From positions 1,595,001 through 1,659,000 of the forward strand of contig OZ025215.1 of the NCBI GenBank assembly GCA_964019055.1: DNA of 64,000 nt. The letters run 5' to 3'. Of this stretch, positions 1 through 9,226 are shown piece after piece. The DNA is from Anthopleura xanthogrammica. Its lineage: Eukaryota; Cnidaria; Anthozoa; Actiniaria; Actiniidae. The position numbers and the translations under genes were made by a program. Position 1 is the first letter of the stretch; every line of letters begins with the position of its first letter. Under the pieces are notes generated by a model, which searched no databases, was not told the DNA's origin, and saw only the letters and a list, made by a program, of their open reading frames with translations.

Positions 1-1
1 T

Positions 2-1264
2 CAAGAGACACAATGCTCTCAGAAATTCATCTTCAAACGCATTCTACCATACTCAAGAATTGAACTTATTCCTAATCAAGAGCTGATGCGACAAGTGAAT
101 ACAGGGCTGGGAGAAATACAAACTTGTTTGAAAACAGACCATAAGAAGAGCACTATTAAGGTGACATCTGAGACAGAAGCTTTAAAGAAAGAAAAGCTTA
201 TTTTGATAACTAAAACCTCTACAGGAGAACTCAATCATGATCCAGGGGATGTTATAGACGTTCAAATCAAGCCTGAAGAAAATGTTGAAATAAAAAAGAA
301 ATATGTGACAACTGATGGTAAAGTAGGAGTTGAATTCATGGGTAAAGTAGCTGGTCGGTTGACAGCCGCCGAGGTTCAAGTGAATGGGAATCATGTATCT
401 AACAGTCCACTAGTGTTGAATATCATGATCAGGCCTCAAAATATGAGAACAACTGGACAGTTTAACATGAAAAGTGTATGTGTGGCGTCTAGTTTGTTGA
501 CAGGTATAGCAGTAAACATGGACAGTAGCAGGATCGCTGTTGCCAATTATTATTCTCACTGTGTCCATGTATTCACCACTGATGGAGATCTCTCACTGAC
601 GTATGGTAGTCATGGTAGTGGATACGGACAGTTATCTAGTCCAGAAGGTGTAGCATTTTTGGATGATACAGATTTAGTCATAGCAGACTGGGGTAATAAT
701 AGAATATGTATAGTGAACACTACAACAGGGACAATGATAAAATCCTTTGGTAACCATGGTAACGGTGATGGAGAGTTTGATCATCCACGGGGAGTACACG
801 TTGATGACGATGGTAACATCATTGTGTGTGATCGTCATAATCATCGTGTTCAAGTGTTCACAAAAGACGGTGACTATCAGTATCAGTTTGGTTTGACAAC
901 ACAGGACAATTTTGATCCACGTGATGTGATAACACACGATGGACTGTTTTACGTCAGTGATTATTATAATCACGTTGTTCATGTATTTGAGAAGAAGGGT
1001 AACGTACCGACTAGAATATCGACGATTGGTGGTCCACACAGTGGTGAAGGTGAGCTGAACAGACCATGGGGGCTGGTTATCGATAACGACCATCATCTAC
1101 TGGTGTGTGATATTGGTCATAACTGCGTAGAAAAATTCACACTGGATGGTCGTTTTGTAGGAAGGACTAGTTATGTAACCAAGTACCCTCGATATATAAC
1201 TGTTTTAAAGAATGGTCAAGTATTAGTGAGCACGATGGTTTCTGGTGTCATGCGGGTAAAGTAG
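2..1264 (+). CDS. TRIM-NHL protein, C-terminal part (5' end outside window)
   Basis: The frame is open from base 2, upstream of the first ATG at 86, and matches the middle of the full-length paralogs downstream, so the true start lies before the window. What is seen: the end of the linker after the coiled coil, a filamin/ABP280-type repeat ending in [12 protein letters not shown], then a six-bladed NHL propeller with repeated D-x-x-N-x-R/V loops up to the stop at 1262-1264. Compared with paralogs it has small in-frame insertions (an extra Ala in RLTAAEV; IMIRPQ in place of VKPQ). Blade loops differ from the other copies, for example ADWGNNR and CDIGHNC. Known for the family: NHL domains of TRIM/Brat proteins bind RNA or protein targets. 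The RING end cannot be seen, so E3 activity of this copy is unknown. Confidence 0.9.
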   Translation, partial: QETQCSQKFIFKRILPYSRIELIPNQELMRQVNTGLGEIQTCLKTDHKKSTIKVTSETEALKKEKLILITKTSTGELNHDPGDVIDVQIKPEENVEIKKKYVTTDGKVGVEFMGKVAGRLTAAEVQVNGNHVSNSPLVLNIMIRPQNMRTTGQFNMKSVCVASSLLTGIAVNMDSSRIAVANYYSHCVHVFTTDGDLSLTYGSHGSGYGQLSSPEGVAFLDDTDLVIADWGNNRICIVNTTTGTMIKSFGNHGNGDGEFDHPRGVHVDDDGNIIVCDRHNHRVQVFTKDGDYQYQFGLTTQDNFDPRDVITHDGLFYVSDYYNHVVHVFEKKGNVPTRISTIGGPHSGEGELNRPWGLVIDNDHHLLVCDIGHNCVEKFTLDGRFVGRTSYVTKYPRYITVLKNGQVLVSTMVSGVMRVK

Positions 1265-1318
1265 AAAAATAGAACTGCGTTGGGGACCCTTGACAACAAA
1301 TAATTTTGTATCTGTCTA

Positions 1319-1505
1319 TTACTGCGATTCTCAATATTCTGCGAAGAACATTTCAATGGCTTTTTGTGAAATTGGTTTTTCGCTGCCGTATATCAAAACT
1401 AATCAGTCGGTATCTTTTATATTTTTGACTGGCGGCAGCGAAAAAACAAATTCCAACGGGAAACTCGCAACTCGCGAGTTCGCAGAATATTGAGAATCGC
1501 AGTAA
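1319..1505. mobile_element. MITE-like element with 27-bp terminal inverted repeats
   Basis: The 27 bases at 1319-1345 recur as an exact reverse complement at 1479-1505 (ends TTACTGCGATTC / GAATCGCAGTAA). A second, inner inverted repeat around GCTGCC/GGCAGC lies inside. There is no coding capacity for a transposase. It sits about 55 bp after the stop codon of the first TRIM gene. Superfamily is not assigned; a TA-type target duplication is possible but not clear. Confidence 0.7.
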
Positions 1506-3419
1506 AATAGTTTAGATATTATTTCTTTAAGGAATGCATCTTCTTTATATAACTATCTACCTAGTTTTAATAAAGACCTTCATAATGTAGTTTCTGGCTA
1601 GACTGCAAACAGTATATCCGTGAAATACAAATTACTAAATAGTACAAAATAGTGCTAATTGAACAATAGAGAACAGAATTCATATTCATTTTTATATAAA
1701 CTTGTGAGAAAGGCTATAGTTTGAGAGTATTTGGTTGAGACAAAAAGAAACCTTCAGTTTCATCAAAACCTGACACACCTTGTACTTATCTGTTGACAAC
1801 CAATCATGATCGATACCGTAAATCACTTTTGTGACGTAGGTTATCTTCAATAAAAATTATTATTATCATCATTATTATCCTTATTAATGATGGTAATCTA
1901 ACTGAGTGAGTGGAATTTAGTCTGAAATTATACGAGTGATTATAAATTTACACGACCGCGTACTGCAATTTGTTGATCACGAGTATGATTTCAGACGAAA
2001 ATTCACGGCACGTCACGATGTTCTGTTATCCGTATTGTGATCCCTTTTGATAAAGACAAACTAGAGCGGGTTTTCCCCCGGTTAAACGCAGGACCTACAA
2101 TCAAAAAAGGAAAGGGGGTTGGTTCTAGGGGCGGATCAATAATAGGGATGTGCAGCTGAGAACCCGATACCCTGACTCCACCCTCGACTCCAGAACCTTG
2201 TCATTCTTACTGCGCATGCTCGAAGAAATGTCAGTCAGAGACTCTGGTGAACTGAGCGCGCGGTAGTCAGAAATATGGCTACCTTGTATGTAAATGCGCT
2301 CAATCGCTTCCTAAATCAACGGTTTTTGATTTTACTCCCATAAAAATATCCGTTTTTATTGCTTTACAGCTATACTGCCATGTTATTGTTCTTATATATT
2401 TCAAGGGGTCTTGTGACTGGTCGATTTTTCAATCAATTATCGCGAGGAAATAAGACAACAAGACACAACACTGTAAAATTTAACCCTATCATTATTAGAT
2501 TACAGATGATGAGTGTGATATTATTCTCCTTGTGGTTTTTCTCTATCGCGTCTTTACATTTTGTACATCTTATCAAAGACGTGATAGCGCGTGATATTGT
2601 CATGGGATTCCTGTGGTTTTCCATTCAGGGACGTAACAATACAATTAGAATACGCGCGAATCAAAACCTCACATTCATTTATATCACATTAACTGGTAAT
2701 TAAGTTTGTTCAAATATTTATCATTCGTTCAATTTCATATGAAAAGCTGTTTAATCACAACGAAGAAATGAAATAGAAAAGTGAGACAAAATCTTTCGAA
2801 AGGACAGTTGGATTCCATTTTGACATTCTGTTGATTATTTTCTGGACAAAAGTTTGGTTTCGTCTTCAAGAACAAGCGTTCATTCTTCACAGCTGCCTGA
2901 TGGTGATTCTGTGATGAATCAGCGGGTCGAGATGGATGAAAGAAAACAAATGAGAAGAAAATGATTGGAAATTGAAACACAAACATCTAGTGGGAACTAC
3001 GTGTAGACAAGGATGTCCTGCTATTACAAAACCGAGGAATTTCAAGAGACTTGATGGATCACGTGGATCAGAATCAACCTGATTGCACAATCTTCGGTCA
3101 CGTGGGTTACATTTGTATCACGTGCATAGACCCAAAAGTTCCATGGCTATATGAAAGTTATCTTGCTTCACAATCAAATAGGTCAAAGCTCTCGTCTTGT
3201 AGGAAAAAGGATTTACAAGACAAACCAAGCACCATACCTTGCAACTACCAGCTAGAATTTCTCCATTAACTTCTTTTTTACCATCGTTTCTTTGAACTTT
3301 CAAAACCAAAGAAATGACTACACATACTCGTAGTATTTGTATTATTATTTTTTTTATATGTCTACACATTGATATATTTCATACTTTTCCATTCTTATTT
3401 CAATATCAATGAATTCCTC

Positions 3420-3475
3420 ACAGTACCCCCAACGGGGATCCAAGTGCTCTTCTAATTTATGCAGTTATAGAAAAC
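3420..3475 (+). promoter_or_regulatory. Conserved distal upstream block of TRIM genes
   Basis: A block with the near-palindrome CCCCCAACGGGG followed about 25 bp later by TTTATGCAGTTAT is kept about 330-770 bp upstream of four of the TRIM genes: here, near 8440-8490, and in reverse orientation near 30535-30590 and 37005-37060. Some of this conservation is simply recent common descent. No known factor site is claimed. Confidence 0.4.
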
Positions 3476-3678
3476 ACTTCACGTCACACTAAATTCAAAG
3501 AAAAACACATTTGAGAACAGGAGTCTACAAACGATTAAACCGCTTCCAAGTGCACGGATAACGTGATGTTCACTGTAGATCATTCAACACTATGACTAAC
3601 GAGATACAAGTTTTATCAAGAAGTATTTTCAGAACAAAAATCAAGCCATAAAAACAAATGCTCTCCTAAATTAATCAT

Positions 3679-3801
3679 TCATGGCGTGACATCATTTGAA
3701 GGAAGTAAAGGTCACGCTCATTTCCTAGAATCGCCTGACAATAGACCTACAACATTATTCAGACAACTCCCTCAACTCGTCTCGTTTCAACTCCTGAAAT
3801 C
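3679..3801 (+). promoter_or_regulatory. Conserved proximal 5' flank of TRIM copy 2
   Basis: About 120 bp directly before the start codon are nearly identical in all five TRIM genes whose 5' end is visible (also 9105-9226, 13348-13463, and reversed at 29891-30014 and 36646-36775). It contains GGCGTGACATCATTT, a TCACGCTCATTTC element and a CA-rich stretch before the ATG. It is likely the core promoter plus 5' UTR. The role is inferred from position and conservation only. Confidence 0.5.
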
Positions 3802-5943
3802 ATGGAATCGTTTGTCGCAGATCTTAAGAAAGAAGTGCAATGTTCCCTGTGTAATGATACACTTACTGAACCCAAGATCTTGTCTTGTTTCCACACATTT
3901 TGTAAGCCTTGCATCAAAAGACACGCCGAGCATGTCGACCAAATCAACATCTTCAAGTGTCCGCGATGCAAATCACAAACTTCTCTATCAGAACTAAGAA
4001 GCGTTGAAGATCTACAGCCAAGTCTACTACATTCAAAAATTTTGAAGGGTTTGGCGTTGGTAGAAGAAGAAAAGGTTTGTTCTGCTTCTGAAAGTCATTC
4101 CTCAGCTTCTTGGTATTGTTTTGATTGTGATCATTCACTGTGTCAAGAATGCGAGAAGAGCCATACGTTCTTCACCAAAGATCACAAGGTCGTTCGTCTG
4201 GCTGATTTGAAGAAAGAAGACATTGAATTCATAATAACAAGAGAAAATCCTTGTACAAGTCACCCTCATCACAGGTTAGAGTTCTTTTGTGAAGATTGTG
4301 ATGCAATGATTTGCAGGACATGCTTAATACACGATCACAGGAAACATGACACAATGTCATTAGATAAGTTTGCTTCGATCAAAAAAGAAGTATTGTCAAA
4401 GCATCTGCAGGTACTGGAGCAGTTGAGATTAGATGACAAGGAAAAGCAACAACAAGAAGAGATCGCTAACACAATCAAACAACAAGGAGAAAAAGCCAAA
4501 AAAGAAGTCAAAGACAAAACCAAGAAGATGATCCAAATGCTACAAGAAAACGAACGAGAATTGCTGAGACAAATCGATGAGAAGCTGGACACAGCCACAA
4601 CAAACTTGAATATAATTCATCATATTCCAGCCGTCAAGGAATACATCAAGAATGTGATGGAAAGAGGACTGGCAAGTGAAATGATGAACATTCAAGAGAC
4701 ACAATGCTCTCAGAAATTCATGTTCAACCACATTTCTTCCTCTAGAATTGAATTTCTTCCTAATCAAGAGCTGATGCGACAAGTGAATTCAGGGCTGGGA
4801 GAAATACAGACTTGTTCCAAAACAAACCATGCGAAGAGCACTGTTGAGGTGAAATCTGAGACACAAGCTTTAAAGAAAGAAAAGTTGGTATTGATAACTA
4901 AATCCTCTACAGGAGAACCCAATCATGATCCAGGGGATGTTATAGACGTTCAAATGAAGCCTGAAGAAAATGTGAAAATAGAAAAGAAATATGTGACAAC
5001 TGATGGTAAAGTAGAAGTTGAATTCATGGCTAATGTACCTGGTCAGTTGACAGCAGAGGTTCAAGTGAATGGGAATCATGTATCTAACAGTCCACTAGTG
5101 ATGAATGTCAAGCCACAGGATATGAGAATAACAGGACAGTTTAACATGAAAGGTGTAAATATAGGATCTAATGGTTTGACAGGTATAGCAGTAAATAGAG
5201 ACAATAGCAGGATCGCTGTTGCCAATTATTCTTCTCACTGTGTCCATGTATTCACCACTGATGGAGATCTGTTACTGACGTATGGTAGTCCAGGTAGTGG
5301 TGAGGGAGAGCTAGATGGTCCTTATGGTTTAGCATTTCTGAATGATACAGATTTAGTCATAGCAGACTTTGGTAATCATAGAATATGTATAGTGAACACT
5401 ACAACAGGGACAATGATAAAGACCCTTGGTAACCATGGTAACGGAGACGTAGAATTTGATTGTCCATGTGGAGTACACGTTGATGACGATGTTAACATCA
5501 TTGTGTGTGATCGTAATAATCATCGTGTTCAAGTGTTCACAAGAGACGGTGACTATCAATATCAGTTTGGTTTGACAACACAGAACAAGTTTGATCCACG
5601 TGATGTGATAACACATGATGGACTGTTTTACGTCAGTGATAATAGTAATCACGTTATTCATGTGTTTGAGAAGAAAGGTAACGTACCGACTAGAATATCT
5701 ACGATTGGTAGTAAAGGCAGTTCTGATGGTATGCTGAATGGACCATTGGGCCTGGCTATTGATAATGACCATCATCTACTGGTGTGTGAATTTGGTAATA
5801 ACCGCGTACAGAAATTCACATTGGATGGTCGTTTTGTAGGAAGGACTTGTGATGTAATCAAGTACCCTCGATATATAACTGTTTTAAAGGATGGTCAGTT
5901 ATTAGTTAGTACGTATCGTTCTGGTGTCTGGTGTGTAAAGTAG
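3802..5943 (+). CDS. TRIM-NHL E3 ubiquitin ligase-like protein, full length (copy 2)
   Basis: A single-exon 713-residue protein with the layout of the TRIM2/3/32/71 class. RING finger C3HC4 with ligands C14, C17, C29, H31, C34, C37, C53, C56. B-box 1 around residues 93-128 and B-box 2 around 151-182 (C151, H154, C163, C166, C171, C174, then His residues). A Lys/Glu/Gln-rich coiled coil at about 185-290, a filamin/ABP280 repeat at about 345-439 and an NHL propeller at about 455-713. Family knowledge: RING recruits E2-ubiquitin, the coiled coil dimerises, filamin plus NHL choose the target. All zinc ligands are intact. The ATG follows the conserved 5' flank and matches the starts of the paralogs. 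Odd points: blade 3 reads CPCGVHV and VNIIVCD where other copies have DGNIIVCD. The lineage-specific orthology to a named human TRIM is not resolved. Confidence 0.95.
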   Translation: MESFVADLKKEVQCSLCNDTLTEPKILSCFHTFCKPCIKRHAEHVDQINIFKCPRCKSQTSLSELRSVEDLQPSLLHSKILKGLALVEEEKVCSASESHSSASWYCFDCDHSLCQECEKSHTFFTKDHKVVRLADLKKEDIEFIITRENPCTSHPHHRLEFFCEDCDAMICRTCLIHDHRKHDTMSLDKFASIKKEVLSKHLQVLEQLRLDDKEKQQQEEIANTIKQQGEKAKKEVKDKTKKMIQMLQENERELLRQIDEKLDTATTNLNIIHHIPAVKEYIKNVMERGLASEMMNIQETQCSQKFMFNHISSSRIEFLPNQELMRQVNSGLGEIQTCSKTNHAKSTVEVKSETQALKKEKLVLITKSSTGEPNHDPGDVIDVQMKPEENVKIEKKYVTTDGKVEVEFMANVPGQLTAEVQVNGNHVSNSPLVMNVKPQDMRITGQFNMKGVNIGSNGLTGIAVNRDNSRIAVANYSSHCVHVFTTDGDLLLTYGSPGSGEGELDGPYGLAFLNDTDLVIADFGNHRICIVNTTTGTMIKTLGNHGNGDVEFDCPCGVHVDDDVNIIVCDRNNHRVQVFTRDGDYQYQFGLTTQNKFDPRDVITHDGLFYVSDNSNHVIHVFEKKGNVPTRISTIGSKGSSDGMLNGPLGLAIDNDHHLLVCEFGNNRVQKFTLDGRFVGRTCDVIKYPRYITVLKDGQLLVSTYRSGVWCVK

Positions 5944-7260
5944 AATTGGCTATTATTTTCAGTAACATATTTGATCAATATAACATATTGAATGATCATG
6001 ATATCCCAGGGTTTGACATGTGCTAAAATATAACCATTCTGAGTTTATACATTTAATGTCATTTTTTGTCAATTTTTACTTTCGTTTTGCCTTGTTGTTT
6101 TGAATTTGTTTTCATTGTATTTTTCACTATTCTTTTCTTTTCTTTGTTTAAATTTGTTTGTTCATATTTTATTTTTCTTGTTCATTTTTCTTTTGAGTTT
6201 TGTGCAGGCTGATTGTGCGCATGCCCTCGCTGAGTTTAACGCTGCACAACTTTTGGATCACCCAACGAATAGTCACAAAATGTCTTGACTTTAAAAAAAA
6301 TTGTCATGGATGATCGTCTTACCTATATCGCATGCAATTTGATAATTGAAGTTTCCATGGCAAACGTTTTTTGAGAGATTTATTTTCTCCAATGTTGAAA
6401 GGACGCTGTGCTTTGATAGCCTTATAAAGTTTTTTTTAAAGCAAATTATCAGTTAAAACTAAGAAAATTTGCTTGAAGTTAATTTGAGGAAAATATGCAC
6501 ATATAGTATCATGTCGACGTCATCAAGAAACTGTATAAGGCTACCAGGTACAACATGAAGATACATGGTTTGACGTCATCTTCATCGTTATAAGTACAAT
6601 TTGCATTTTGAATGTGTAGTTGACGAATTGTTTGATAAAATTCGAATCATATAATGAAATAATATTAAGTAATAATATTCTGTATATATTATGACGTCAT
6701 GACTATAGATGACGTGATTGACAAGGAATTAATTATTCAAAATATGATATGTTAAATATTTTAATCTTTTTAATCTGAGGAACGTAAAAAGAATCTCATG
6801 CCGAATAAGGTTAACCTTAATTTTTTATGAATACTTTCATAGTTATAACACTAGGTCCAGAGGTAATATTTGTGAGAAAGCTATAAATAGAACTGAATGA
6901 TGGTCTCTGAACCAAGATGAATTTTGTATCTGACGACTGGAATAAGTTAGATATTTCCATATTATGCATTATTTTAACTGAGTTGAAAATATAGTCTTGA
7001 TAAACTTGTTTTTGTGTTTTGTTTTAACCAAATATATCTTAACTGTTATATTGATATTTTAGAAGTCTAAGTTTTTTGAATTTTTATTTTTCTCTGAAAA
7101 TTCTTGAATTTTAGGGCCAAAAAATGGTGTAGTCGTTGAATTATTCATTGGATTTCATTGCTAGAATAGAACGGGCAAAGGGTTTGATCTAAGGGTTTAG
7201 TACTCGAAAAATGCTTGCTTGTCGATTCATAGTGAATAAATTGACGAGAAAGGCTACAGT
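5944..7260. repeat. Downstream flank, inverted duplicate of 26450-27748
   Basis: The 1.3 kb after this TRIM gene matches, in reverse complement and with indels, the 1.3 kb after the minus-strand TRIM gene at 27749-29890. Shared landmarks include TGGCTATTATTTT next to the stop codon, ACATGTGCTAAAATATAACC, CATAGTTATAACACTAGGTC and TTGAATTATTCATTG. The duplication that produced the two orientations therefore included gene and both flanks. No gene is seen in this stretch. Confidence 0.75.
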
Positions 7261-7355
7261 TTGAGAGTAGTGAATTATTTGGCAAATTTCATCAAACCCT
7301 GAAACAACCTCTGGGATGATCTAAGTCACAGTATGGCTTCTTCACAGATGCAATA

Positions 7356-7506
7356 GACCTTTTCCGAATATAATTCGCTTGGATGATCACGAAACAATGG
7401 TTAACCTTCCAAGTCGAGACTGAACTTGATTCTTTTATTTATCAAGGCCAACCTCGAATTGAAACCATTGTTTCGTGATCATCCAAGCGAAGTCGAGAAA
7501 GGTCTA
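7356..7506. mobile_element. Short foldback MITE, family shared with 63739-63880
   Basis: The arms AGACCTTTTCCGA...TTCGCTTGGATGATCACG and their reverse complement face each other around an inner spacer; 151 bp in all. The same arm sequence (TTCGCTTGGATGATCACG) bounds the element near the end of the window, so this is a dispersed family. No coding capacity. Confidence 0.7.
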
Positions 7507-8439
7507 AATATTGCGTTTGGTGTGTTAGGCTTTGCGGAGAAAGATAAACCGTTGGAAGACTGGACAAAAACCCTTGAATCAAGGAAGAGATCTAACAAAC
7601 ATTGCTCACATGTGTTGGTCAGTTTTACCCTTCAAGGAACATGGGTGTTCCCCTCCCCTCCCCTCCCCTCCCCTCCATCGTAAGTTAATCGATGAAATAG
7701 TTAATTAACATGTGGGTTTGCAATCATTCTCAAGGGAATGAAAAACACAATAGACATGGCTGCCAATGTTGGTACCCTGCTGTGTAGAGATTTTACAACA
7801 GGTCGATGACGTCACTGCGTCGAAAGGCTACGTTCTCGAGATCTTATTTCAAAATGAACCAAAGAACTGAAATAAGCACCTTGATACTAGCAAAAAGGCT
7901 TCTTTGCTACATATTATGAGCTGAAACTTTGCCTTTTTCATTTTTTTCCAGGCGTTCTCTTCCTTTCTAAGGTTTATTTTATAATAGTTGCTTAGTTACG
8001 GGGCCAGGTGTTACTGACGCGGTAATTAAAGTCAGAGCATGCGTTTTCGCGCGCTTGTGACTCACATCTGCAAAAAGAGTGAACGTCGAGTGAAACACTG
8101 ACATACAGGAGTGTTCCTCGAAAGATAACATTTCGAGCTGAGAAGAAAAATTCACAGTAAAAAAACTGACAGAAACCGAAAAAACTGTATGAAATATATT
8201 AAAAAGATGGGGCTATGATAGGCTGATTAATTAAGGTAATGTGTTTCCATTTCCAAATGTTTTTGAAATATAACTTTGTTTAAAAAAAATCCTAGCTGAA
8301 ACAACGGGCTCTCGGCTAATGCACTCGAGCTAAAACCACCATAATCACTCGTAGTACTATATTTCATTCTTTTCTATATGTCTTCAGATTGATATTTCAC
8401 GTACTTTGACATGCTTATTTCAATGCAAATAATTTCCTC

Positions 8440-8490
8440 ACGGTACCCCCAACGGGGATCAAAATCCTCTCTTAATTTATGCAGTTATGA
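8440..8490 (+). promoter_or_regulatory. Conserved distal upstream block of TRIM copy 3
   Basis: Same CCCCCAACGGGG plus TTTATGCAGTTAT block as upstream of copy 2, here separated from its gene by the MITE at 8532-8910. Confidence 0.4.
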
Positions 8491-8531
8491 CTAAAACAAA
8501 TTTCTAGAAAATACTTCACGTCACACTTAAT

Positions 8532-8910
8532 CACAGGGAGCCCGGCTTTCCTTTGCCGCATTCAATATTCATTATTCTTTACGTAATTGCTTTTTATGGG
8601 TTTCCTGTGGTTTAACATCGGCTTCGGTTACACAAGCTGTAATCAGATCTGTACTGTAAATTGATAACCGTTGGTAACGTGCTCTTTATGGGTTGCCTGT
8701 GTTGTTTGAATGTAATTCTTTTGAATGCTTTATAGAGAGTGCGTTACCAACGGTTATCAATTTACAGTACAGATCTGATTACAGCTTGTGTAATCATAAC
8801 CGATCCCAAACCACAGGAAGCCGATCTTAAACCACAGGAAACCCATAAAAAGCAATTACGTAAAGAATAATGAATATTGAATGCGGCAAAGGAAAGCCGG
8901 GCTCCCTGTG
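8532..8910. mobile_element. 379-bp foldback MITE in the upstream region of TRIM copy 3
   Basis: Long terminal inverted repeats of about 150 bp begin CACAGGGAGCCCGGCTTTCC and end in the reverse complement. The element is flanked by a 7-bp direct repeat ACTTAAT at 8525-8531 and 8911-8917. The paralogous site upstream of copy 2 (about 3482-3505) lacks the element and reads straight through, giving an empty-site comparison. The CAGGG ends resemble hAT-type elements, but hAT duplications are usually 8 bp, so superfamily is open. Confidence 0.85.
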
Positions 8911-9104
8911 ACTTAATCCCAAGAAAAACACATTTGTGACAGGAGTCTACAAGCGATTAAACCGCTTCCAAGTGCAGGGATAACGTGATGTTCACTGTAG
9001 ACCATTTAATACTATGACTAACGAAGTACAAGTTTGATCAAGAAGTATTTTCAGAAGACAAATCAAGCTATAAATACAAATGCTCTCCTAAATTAATCAT
9101 TCAT

Positions 9105-9226
9105 AGCGTGACATCATTTCAAGGAAGTTAAGGTCACGCTTATTTCAAAGAATCGCCTAAAAATAGACTGACAAAAGCATTATTCAGACAACTCCCTCAA
9201 CTCGTCTCGTTTCAACTCCTGAAATC
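9105..9226 (+). promoter_or_regulatory. Conserved proximal 5' flank of TRIM copy 3
   Basis: Near-identical to the block before copy 2, with the GCGTGACATCATTTC element, ending in the shared bases immediately before the ATG. Confidence 0.5.

Larger units (their letters stand above)
1265..3678. other. Intergenic region between TRIM copies 1 and 2
   Basis: No convincing gene is seen. The stretch holds a small MITE-like element near its start, and the part around 2000-2900 is recognisably homologous to 11,580-12,800 downstream of the third TRIM gene, showing that whole gene-plus-flank units were duplicated. The last part, about 3,000-3,480, is shared in reverse orientation with the upstream regions of the minus-strand TRIM genes (about 30,550-30,750 and 37,020-37,200). 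Confidence 0.6.
7261..9104. other. Intergenic region with two foldback elements
   Basis: No gene is supported. Apart from the two inverted-repeat elements listed separately, it contains a CCCCT pentamer run at 7651-7675 next to a sequence (about 7570-7740) related to the 120-bp tandem repeats at 16,983-17,290. The last 700 bp are the upstream region of the next TRIM gene. Confidence 0.5.

Noticed and set aside
674..1096. Long antisense open frames over the NHL part of TRIM genes (also 5353-5775, 27917-28339)
   Set aside because: They recur only because the sense strand is conserved among paralogs; codon usage and composition are not protein-like and no start context or domain is seen.
2359..2703. 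114-residue hydrophobic open frame after TRIM copy 1
   Set aside because: No domain; the duplicate region at about 12,000-12,600 does not keep the frame.
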